This document shows positions 1 to 4,712 of a stretch of DNA of 5,410 nucleotides, piece after piece. The stretch lies in NCBI GenBank assembly GCA_018067265.1, contig JAGPUY010000117.1, positions 1 to 5,410 on the forward strand, read 5' to 3'. Positions within the stretch are counted from its first letter, which is position 1, and every line of letters begins with the position of its first letter. Under the pieces are notes generated by a model that saw only the letters and a list, made by a program, of their open reading frames with translations, did not search any database and was not told the DNA's origin. Both the position numbers and the translations under genes were made by a program. Source of the DNA: Oceanihabitans sp. (GTDB lineage Bacteria > Bacteroidota > Bacteroidia > Flavobacteriales > Flavobacteriaceae).

Positions 1-925
1 TCAGGTTTCATGGCATTTTCAGAAGCATAATATTCCACAAGCTTGGAATTATAGCACAGGATCTGGTATTACCATTGGTCTAATAGATACTGGTGTTTCT
101 GCTTCACAACCTTTATTGAATTCTTCGGGGATTAATGACGGATATTCTAATGGACGTTTTGTACAAAAATACGGTACGTTTATAGACTCTAATTGGTGGT
201 GGTCCAGTAATTATGATGGTCCACATGATAAATGTGGGCATGGTACAGCTATGGCGTCTACAATGGCAGCACCTCGTAATGATAATGGTATGCCTGTAGG
301 TGTAGCATACAATTCTAATTTAGTAGCGTATAGAGCAACAGAAGATGTGCTATTAAATGATTATCACGAACGTAAAGGTGTATCTGCAGCATTAACAGCT
401 TTAGGAAATAGAAGTGATGTAAAAATAATCTCCATGTCCATTGGTTATTTATGGTCTATTGGAAATATTAAGGATGCAGTAAAATATGCCAATAGCAAAG
501 GGAAATTAATTTTTGCAGCAGGAGGAACATCTACAAGTTTTACCAATGGTTATGGTGTTATTTTTCCAGCAACAATGAGTGAAACCGTTGCCGTAACAGG
601 AGTAGACGATGGGCCAAATTATGAAAGATGTGAAGTGTGTCATAGTGGAAGCAAAATTGACTTTACCATAATTATGGAAGGGGATAATAATATTAGCAAA
701 GCGCCTCCAGTTTTAGGTTTTTATAATGGAGATAGACGTTATACAGGCGGATCCTCTGTAGCGACAGCAACTACAGCTGGTATTGCGGCTTTAGTTTGGG
801 CGCAACATCCAACTTGGTCAAAAACGCAAGTGCTTAATAAATTAAAACAGTCTGCAGAATTTTATCCTAATAAAAACAGTAGTTTCGGTTATGGTAATAT
901 AGATGCTTTACAAGCAGTACAGTAG
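1..925 (+). CDS. Subtilisin-like serine protease (peptidase S8), 5'-partial
   Basis: This is the C-terminal 307 residues of an S8-family endopeptidase. The reading frame is open from base 2, so the true start lies left of the window, and the internal TTG at 116 is not the start. All three catalytic residues are visible: Asp in IDTGVS (codon 86-88), His in CGHGTA (239-241) and Ser in GSSVATA (755-757), in the normal subtilase order. The position that usually supplies the oxyanion-hole Asn (AAGN) reads AAGG here (Gly codon 524-526). A CEVC pair (codons 629-640) and a Cys just before the catalytic His could form disulfides, which would fit an exported enzyme, though no signal peptide can be seen. 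The protein stops shortly after the catalytic Ser helix, with no C-terminal type IX sorting domain or other appended domain. It converges on the kynurenine genes and is probably unrelated to them. Family assignment is firm; substrate is unknown. Confidence 0.93.
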   Translation, partial: QVSWHFQKHNIPQAWNYSTGSGITIGLIDTGVSASQPLLNSSGINDGYSNGRFVQKYGTFIDSNWWWSSNYDGPHDKCGHGTAMASTMAAPRNDNGMPVGVAYNSNLVAYRATEDVLLNDYHERKGVSAALTALGNRSDVKIISMSIGYLWSIGNIKDAVKYANSKGKLIFAAGGTSTSFTNGYGVIFPATMSETVAVTGVDDGPNYERCEVCHSGSKIDFTIIMEGDNNISKAPPVLGFYNGDRRYTGGSSVATATTAGIAALVWAQHPTWSKTQVLNKLKQSAEFYPNKNSSFGYGNIDALQAVQ

Positions 926-960
926 TATTTGTTATAAGCAAAAACTAAGATTCTAAAATA

Positions 961-996
961 AAAAGCCTCTTCCATTGGAAGAGGTTTTTGTTTTTT
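961..996. terminator. Bidirectional intrinsic terminator between convergent genes
   Basis: A perfect 8-bp stem, CCTCTTCC (966-973) with GGAAGAGG (977-984), closes a 3-base loop. It is extended by a G-T wobble and four A-T pairs. T runs follow at 985-989 and 991-996 on the + strand. On the - strand the A run at 960-964 supplies the T tract. It lies 35 bases after the protease stop and about 30 bases beyond the methyltransferase stop, so it can end transcription from both sides. Confidence 0.88.
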
Positions 997-1026
997 GTTT
1001 CAAGAGAGTTACAGTACAAATAAGTG

Positions 1027-1668
1027 CTATTTCCTTCTACTAATAGTCAATCCATCACGAATTGGCAACAACACCGTTTCAATTCTATCATCCTTTTTAA
1101 GAAGCGTATTAAAATCTAAAACAGCTTTAGTAGAAATATCTTTTTCATTTAGAGGTTCTACCACTTTTCCGTGCCATAATACGTTGTCGGAGAGTATAAT
1201 TCCTCCAGGATTTAACTTGTCAATTATTAAATGAAAGTAGTTACTGTAATTCGGCTTGTCAGCATCAATAAAAACCAAATCATAGGTTTTATCTAAAGTA
1301 GGAAGTATATCGATCGCGCTTCCTAAATGTTGCTGTATTTGCGCTCCATAACCAGACTTGTCAAAATATTTTCGTTGAAAATCTAGCAACTCTTCATTAA
1401 CATCAATCGTGTCAATGTTTCCTTCTTGTTGTAAACCTTCCGCTAAACATAAAGTTGCATACCCCGTAAAAGTACCAAGCTCTAAAATAGATTTCGGACG
1501 AATTAATTTTGAAAGCATACTCAATACACGTCCTTGATACGGACCACTAAGCATAATAGGTTGTAATATTTTTTGATACGTTTCACGTGTAAGTTGTTGC
1601 AATAATTCCGGTTCTTCTTGCGAATGTGCAACCACGTAGTCGTCTAATTTTTCTGGTAAAAAATACAT
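1027..1668 (-). CDS. Cation-dependent class I SAM O-methyltransferase (Methyltransf_3 / CCoAOMT-like)
   Basis: This 213-residue protein has the full length of the small bacterial caffeoyl-CoA/catechol-type O-methyltransferases, which move a methyl group from S-adenosylmethionine to one hydroxyl of a vicinal aromatic diol, usually with a bound divalent metal. Motif I is ILELGTFTGYAT (residues 61-72), followed by the acidic IDVNEE that binds the SAM ribose (88-93). The metal ligands expected for the family are present: Asp135 in FIDADK and Asp161-Asn162 in LSDNVLWHGK. The C terminus carries the usual RDGLTI strand. No signal peptide is seen, so it is probably cytosolic. Its ATG shares one base with the TAA of the upstream decarboxylase gene (TAATG), which indicates co-transcription and likely translational coupling. 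The substrate is unknown. An aromatic hydroxyl of a tryptophan catabolite such as 3-hydroxyanthranilate or xanthurenate is an inference from position only. Confidence 0.9.
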   Translation of the reverse strand: MYFLPEKLDDYVVAHSQEEPELLQQLTRETYQKILQPIMLSGPYQGRVLSMLSKLIRPKSILELGTFTGYATLCLAEGLQQEGNIDTIDVNEELLDFQRKYFDKSGYGAQIQQHLGSAIDILPTLDKTYDLVFIDADKPNYSNYFHLIIDKLNPGGIILSDNVLWHGKVVEPLNEKDISTKAVLDFNTLLKKDDRIETVLLPIRDGLTISRRK

Positions 1669-2753
1669 TATCCTAAAATACGTTTTACTAGTTTGTCTTT
1701 AGCGTCTTGGTCATCACCACATAGCCATTGTATGACATTGTTTTCCCAAATATCGTCACGTTCGGTTTCTGTAATAATGTTTCTTTCTATGGCTAAATCT
1801 AAAATTTTACCAGGATACGAACTTTGTTTTTCACTTTCCATTTCTCCTAACGGATATGGATCATCTAATCCCATGATAACCTGTTTAGATCCTTGGTTTT
1901 TTAATAATAAATCCAATCCACCAGTATCATGAACTAAAGTATCAAAAAAGATGTTTTTATGTCCAACCGCTTTTCTCGGGTGACTTTTACCTTCAAATAA
2001 ATCCGGTCTTCCATCAAAACCTTGAATACGTCGTCCTAAGTTTATTTGAGCTAATTGTCCGCCATGCGCAAAACAAGTTCGCATATTCGGATATTTATCT
2101 TGGTAGCCATTTAAAGTTAAAAAGTGGTAAGCATCTGCACATTGTGCAAGCATCCAAATTAAGTGAAAACGCCAAGAAGTATTTTCTAATTTTATAAACT
2201 TTTCCCCATCGTAAGGATGAATTTCAACTGCTAAATTATACTTGTTTGCCAATTCAAAAATTGGCTCATTTTCTTCATCAAAAATACAACGCCAAGTACC
2301 AATAGTATCCATGTAATGTGTTGGTAAACATAATAAGCGTAAACCTAATTCTTCTACACAACGTTCAATCTCCCAACAAGCACCTCGAACAAAACCAGGA
2401 TGTACCACAAAACCACAAGTAAATTTACTTGGGTTTTCACGTTGTACTTTGGCGTTAAAATCATTCTGAAATTTTAGCGCTTGCTTCATTTCTTCCACAC
2501 GCAAACCATTTCCATATAATTGCGATAAGTTTAAAACAACCGCATGGTCAATTTTAAAACGCTCCATCCAAGCTAGCTTTTCATCTAAAAAGAAACTAGA
2601 ATCTGTGATTGGTCTGTTCCAATCTTTTTGAAGCATAAATTTTCGATCTTTATCTACCCAAAAAATCTCTTTGTCTTGCATAAACTGAGGTATTTCTTCA
2701 GGGTATGGCAATAAGTGTGAGTGACCGTTAATTCTAAGTTTACGTTTTTCCAT
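1668..2753 (-). CDS. nbaD: ACMSD-like amidohydrolase (2-amino-3-carboxymuconate-6-semialdehyde decarboxylase)
   Basis: This 361-residue TIM-barrel protein of the amidohydrolase superfamily (Amidohydro_2) probably decarboxylates ACMS to 2-aminomuconate semialdehyde, cytosolically and with zinc. The metal site is visible: His11 and His13 in the strand-1 motif NGHSHLLP, His179 in VEIHPYDG, and Asp297 in the GLDDPYPLGE loop, which matches the GSDYPFPLGE type of ACMSD. His230 in FAHGG is the expected catalytic base. Further ACMSD hallmarks are Trp194, the GR...GF..RPDL segment with Arg241 and Arg249 (subunit-interface substrate arginines in known ACMSDs), and FFDTLVHD (269-276). The substrate Arg of the N-terminal region appears to be Lys43. 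It is somewhat longer than the typical 330-340 residues. It lies 280 bases after the 3-hydroxyanthranilate dioxygenase gene, whose product is its expected substrate, and overlaps the methyltransferase start by one base. Another decarboxylase specificity is possible, but context strongly favours ACMS. Confidence 0.88.
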   Translation of the reverse strand: MEKRKLRINGHSHLLPYPEEIPQFMQDKEIFWVDKDRKFMLQKDWNRPITDSSFFLDEKLAWMERFKIDHAVVLNLSQLYGNGLRVEEMKQALKFQNDFNAKVQRENPSKFTCGFVVHPGFVRGACWEIERCVEELGLRLLCLPTHYMDTIGTWRCIFDEENEPIFELANKYNLAVEIHPYDGEKFIKLENTSWRFHLIWMLAQCADAYHFLTLNGYQDKYPNMRTCFAHGGQLAQINLGRRIQGFDGRPDLFEGKSHPRKAVGHKNIFFDTLVHDTGGLDLLLKNQGSKQVIMGLDDPYPLGEMESEKQSSYPGKILDLAIERNIITETERDDIWENNVIQWLCGDDQDAKDKLVKRILG

Positions 2754-3033
2754 AAGTTATATTATTGCAAGTCTTTAAACGTGGCAATCTTTGTCTTAAA
2801 TTATTTATTCTATTCATTTTGTCTTGATACAAAACGAATCAAAAAATCAAATTGAAATGAGGAAATTCCTGCGGAACATTCATTTTCGGAATTACGTGCT
2901 TAAAGCTTCGCTTTGCAGCTTCATTCCTTCACTCATTATTTCTGCATTTCAATGTTCAATTTTACAAATTGATTTGGGACTGGCAATTAATCTAATGTTA
3001 TTTTTAATCCCAATTTTTTTTTCTTTTTACTAA
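2754..3033. other. Non-coding gap between dioxygenase and decarboxylase genes
   Basis: These 280 bases hold no convincing gene. The only open frame (2824-3033, + strand) begins at TTG, lies across an inverted repeat and opposes the operon. The region contains the nested palindrome listed separately, a T-rich tract at 3013-3028 and AT-rich sequence next to the decarboxylase start. I see no clear match to the Bacteroidota TAnnTTTG promoter element on the - strand, so an internal promoter is neither shown nor excluded. Confidence 0.6.
2851..2953. repeat. Nested imperfect inverted repeat, ~103 bases (MITE-like or mRNA hairpin)
   Basis: The outer arms, 2851-2866 and 2938-2953, are complementary at 14 of 16 positions. 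Inside them GGAAT (2888-2892) faces ATTCC (2923-2927). At the centre TGC-TT-AAAGC (2897-2906) pairs with GCTTT-GCA (2910-2917) around a TTC loop, with a two-base bulge. All three layers share one axis near 2902-2908. Read on the - strand, a six-T run follows the outer arm within about ten bases. It could be a miniature mobile repeat or a weak attenuator/terminator before the decarboxylase gene. Confidence 0.6.
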
Positions 3034-3570
3034 TTATTCTTCTAGCTTGACCTTTTTTGGTGGTTCCATGATTTCACCACAATTTGGGCAAGTTCGTTTT
3101 TCTTTATCCCCATAATATTTGTCAAATATTTTAGGCATATCAGTTTCAATATTTTCGACTGTAAAATCTTCCTCATATAATTTGGTAGTACAGTTCTCGC
3201 AAAACCAAAGCAATGCATCCTGAACTCCTTTGTCTCTAGGATATTCAATGACTAATCCAACCGTATTTGCGCCGCGTTGCGGAGAATGCGGGACTTTTGG
3301 AGGTAGTAAAAATATTTCACCTTCTCTAATATGAATATCTTTTGGTGTGCCTTTATCAATTACTTTTAAGACCATATCTCCTTCAATTTGATGGAAAAAT
3401 TCGGGTGTTTCATTATAATGATAATCCTTTCTGCTGTTTGGTCCACCAACAACCATAACAATAAAATCACCATCTTTCCACACCACTTTATTACCAACTG
3501 GTGGCTTTAAAAGATGTCTGTTTTCTTCAATCCAAGCTTTAAAATTTATAGGCGGAAATAATTTACTCAT
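3034..3570 (-). CDS. nbaC: 3-hydroxyanthranilate 3,4-dioxygenase
   Basis: This 178-residue cupin is an Fe(II)-dependent ring-cleavage dioxygenase that converts 3-hydroxyanthranilate and O2 to 2-amino-3-carboxymuconate semialdehyde in the cytosol. Its length is that of the bacterial enzyme. The iron ligands are His51, Glu57 (within DYHYNETPEFFHQ) and His95 (in PPKVPHSPQRG), the same spacing as in the structurally known Cupriavidus enzyme. Substrate-binding Arg47, Arg99 and Glu110 are also in place. The bacterial-type second iron site is intact: CENC (Cys124, Cys127) and CPNC (Cys161, Cys164) form a rubredoxin-like centre near the C terminus. The chosen ATG at 3570 gives the standard N terminus MSKLFPPINFKAW. 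The gene lies 177 bases after the SDR gene and before the decarboxylase that takes its product. The function call is very secure. Confidence 0.97.
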   Translation of the reverse strand: MSKLFPPINFKAWIEENRHLLKPPVGNKVVWKDGDFIVMVVGGPNSRKDYHYNETPEFFHQIEGDMVLKVIDKGTPKDIHIREGEIFLLPPKVPHSPQRGANTVGLVIEYPRDKGVQDALLWFCENCTTKLYEEDFTVENIETDMPKIFDKYYGDKEKRTCPNCGEIMEPPKKVKLEE

Positions 3571-3603
3571 GGTTTTATATTTTGGGCGTTACTTTTGCTT
3601 ATA

Positions 3604-3630
3604 CCTACCAGGTTTTTAAAACCTTGCAGG
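3604..3630. repeat. 27-base palindromic repeat (AGGTTTTTAAAACCT core)
   Basis: The core AGGTTTTTAAAACCT (3610-3624) is a perfect palindrome around a central T. It continues outward to CCT (3604-3606) and AGG (3628-3630) with two mismatched pairs per side. The pattern resembles an AT-centred intergenic palindrome that I recall as widespread in Flavobacteriaceae. It lies between the SDR and dioxygenase genes, about 34 bases from the dioxygenase start codon. Confidence 0.65.
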
Positions 3631-3654
3631 ATCACAAAAGTCAGGCTTTCAAGG

Positions 3655-3669
3655 CTCGCTCTCTGCGAG
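3655..3669. repeat. Short hairpin CTCGC/GCGAG in repeat-rich gap
   Basis: CTCGC (3655-3659) and GCGAG (3665-3669) form a perfect 5-bp stem around a five-base loop, directly beyond the 3604-3630 palindrome. The surrounding stretch (about 3641-3680) is more GC-rich than the rest of the gap, so it may be part of the same composite repeat. No T run follows on the - strand, so it does not look like a terminator. Confidence 0.4.
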
Positions 3670-3747
3670 GAGCTCAAACAAACCTTTTAATCCTTAACGC
3701 AGATTCATCAATGCATTAAAATTAGGAATAAAAAACGAAATAAAGAA

Positions 3748-4530
3748 TTATAAAGACTTCGTTCTTCCTCCATCTACCGGAAGATTAATTCCGTTAATAT
3801 AAGCAGCACGTGCACTCGCTAGAAATGTAATAGCATCTGCTAATTCTTCAGGTTTTGCAAAACGTTTTGCTGGTACCGCACTTTTCATAGCATTTGCAGA
3901 TTCTTCTTCTGTGTTGCCTGTTTTAGCCGACTTATTTTTAATAATCTCTGCCAAACGATCCGTTCCTGTTGCTCCCGGTAACACGTTGTTTACGGTAATA
4001 CCAAACTGACCAAGCTCATTCGCTAAGGTTTTACTCCAATTGGCAACAGCGCCACGAATGGTATTGCTCACGCCAAGTCCGTCTAAAGGTTGCTTCACCG
4101 AAGTTGAAATGACATTTATAATTCTACCATAGCCTTCACTTTTCATAAACGGAACCACCGCTTGTGCCAATACATGATTACATTTTAAATGTTGTGTAAA
4201 AGCAGCTTCAAATTCTTCTAGGTCTGCAGAAAAAACAGGTCCGCCTTTTGGTCCGCCAGTATTATTTACCAATACATGAAACCCATGATTTTCTTTTACA
4301 TAGGCTGCTACTTTTTCTTGTAACTCCTTCGGATTAGAAAAATCGGCCACAATATAATCGTGATTTCTATGCTGAGGTAACTCGGCTAACGTTGCTTTTA
4401 ATTTGTCTTTGTTTCTAGCAATAAGGGTTACTTGTACGCCTTCTTCCGCTAAAGCCATTGCTGTTGCTTTTCCTATTCCTGCTGTGCTTCCGCAAACTAA
4501 TGCGTATTTGTTGTTCAGTTGTAAATCCAT
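3748..4530 (-). CDS. SDR-family protein lacking the catalytic Tyr/Lys (BKR-like divergent SDR)
   Basis: This 260-residue Rossmann-fold protein belongs to the classical short-chain dehydrogenase/reductase family. The dinucleotide loop GSTAGIG (residues 14-20) is intact, and Arg39 after strand 2 suggests NADP(H). NNTGG (89-93) replaces the usual NNAG. The family PG turn (185-186) and the C-terminal PVDGG (251-255) are present. A gap-free comparison with FabG places Ser142 at the catalytic Ser, but the YxxxK positions are Ser155 and Arg159 (codons 4066-4068 and 4054-4056). The normal proton donor and its Lys are therefore absent. A known subgroup resembling beta-ketoacyl-ACP reductases shows such an imperfect tetrad. 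The reaction is therefore unknown, and the protein could have an altered catalytic mechanism or a non-redox role. It sits between the aldehyde dehydrogenase and dioxygenase genes on the same strand, suggesting a part in 3-hydroxyanthranilate breakdown. The start follows a hairpin by 9 bases. Confidence 0.9.
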   Translation of the reverse strand: MDLQLNNKYALVCGSTAGIGKATAMALAEEGVQVTLIARNKDKLKATLAELPQHRNHDYIVADFSNPKELQEKVAAYVKENHGFHVLVNNTGGPKGGPVFSADLEEFEAAFTQHLKCNHVLAQAVVPFMKSEGYGRIINVISTSVKQPLDGLGVSNTIRGAVANWSKTLANELGQFGITVNNVLPGATGTDRLAEIIKNKSAKTGNTEEESANAMKSAVPAKRFAKPEELADAITFLASARAAYINGINLPVDGGRTKSL

Positions 4531-4539
4531 ATTTCTGTC

Positions 4540-4560
4540 ATCCTGAACTTGATTCAGGAT
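4540..4560. repeat. Hairpin repeat ATCCTGAA/TTCAGGAT beside the SDR start
   Basis: ATCCTGAA (4540-4547) and TTCAGGAT (4553-4560) form a perfect 8-bp stem with a five-base loop. The element with its flanks (GTCATCCTGAACTT...) matches a palindrome I recall as abundant between genes in Flavobacteriaceae. It ends 9 bases before the SDR ATG, so in the mRNA it occupies the ribosome landing region. On the + strand a CTTTTT run follows it, giving it a terminator-like shape opposite to the operon. Confidence 0.75.
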
Positions 4561-4589
4561 CTTTTTAATGTTAATTTAATTATTTTTTT

Positions 4590-4672
4590 AACCCTTCCGT
4601 CTTCCATTTCTTTTTTAGGAAATGGAACCCACCTTCCCTTGAAAAAAGGGAAGGTGTTTTGTGGTAAGGTTA
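4590..4672. repeat. Composite double-hairpin repeat with imperfect terminal inverted ends
   Basis: Two perfect hairpins lie side by side: TTCCATTTC (4602-4610) with GAAATGGAA (4619-4627), and CACCTTCCCTT (4630-4640) with AAGGGAAGGTG (4646-4656), stems of 9 and 11 bp. The outer ends TAACCCTTCC (about 4589-4598) and GGTAAGGTTA (4663-4672) are complementary at 8 of 10 positions, so the whole unit could fold as a three-way junction. It resembles Flavobacteriaceae intergenic repeats. No T tract follows on the - strand. Confidence 0.65.
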
Positions 4673-4692
4673 ATCTCGTTTCAATTTATGAG

Positions 4693-4712
4693 ATTCCTGC
4701 CTTCGCAGGAAT
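4693..4712. repeat. Hairpin repeat ATTCCTGC/GCAGGAAT abutting the ALDH stop codon
   Basis: ATTCCTGC (4693-4700) and GCAGGAAT (4705-4712) form a perfect 8-bp stem with a CTTC loop. It starts at the base directly after the aldehyde dehydrogenase TAA on the - strand. The sequence, with its GAG flank, matches a palindrome I recall as frequent in flavobacterial genomes. Without a following T run it is better read as a repeat that may stabilise or process the mRNA 3' end than as a terminator. Confidence 0.7.

Noticed and set aside
116..118. TTG as the start of the protease
   Set aside because: The frame is open upstream to base 2 and that stretch encodes the catalytic Asp motif IDTG, so the start is outside the window.
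995..1234. 79-codon + strand open frame
   Set aside because: It is antisense to the C-terminal part of the methyltransferase, with no own motif.
1693..1932. 79-codon + strand open frame
   Set aside because: It is antisense to the conserved GLDDPYPLGE region of the decarboxylase, with no own motif.
2824..3033. 69-codon + strand open frame with a hydrophobic C-terminal half
   Set aside because: It starts at TTG, overlaps the nested palindrome, has its hydrophobic stretch encoded by T-rich intergenic DNA, ends exactly where the opposing gene ends and matches no family I know.
3042..3248. 68-codon - strand open frame
   Set aside because: It lies entirely inside the dioxygenase gene in another frame; the dioxygenase has all its iron and cysteine ligands, so this is a shadow.
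2754..3747. Search for tRNA, riboswitch or Bacteroidota TAnnTTTG promoters in the gaps
   Set aside because: No cloverleaf, recognisable aptamer or convincing promoter match was found by eye on either strand.
4630..4660. 11-bp hairpin plus TTTT as a terminator
   Set aside because: The short T run is on the + strand, where no gene is being transcribed; on the - strand no T tract follows, and the sequence fits a repeat family better.
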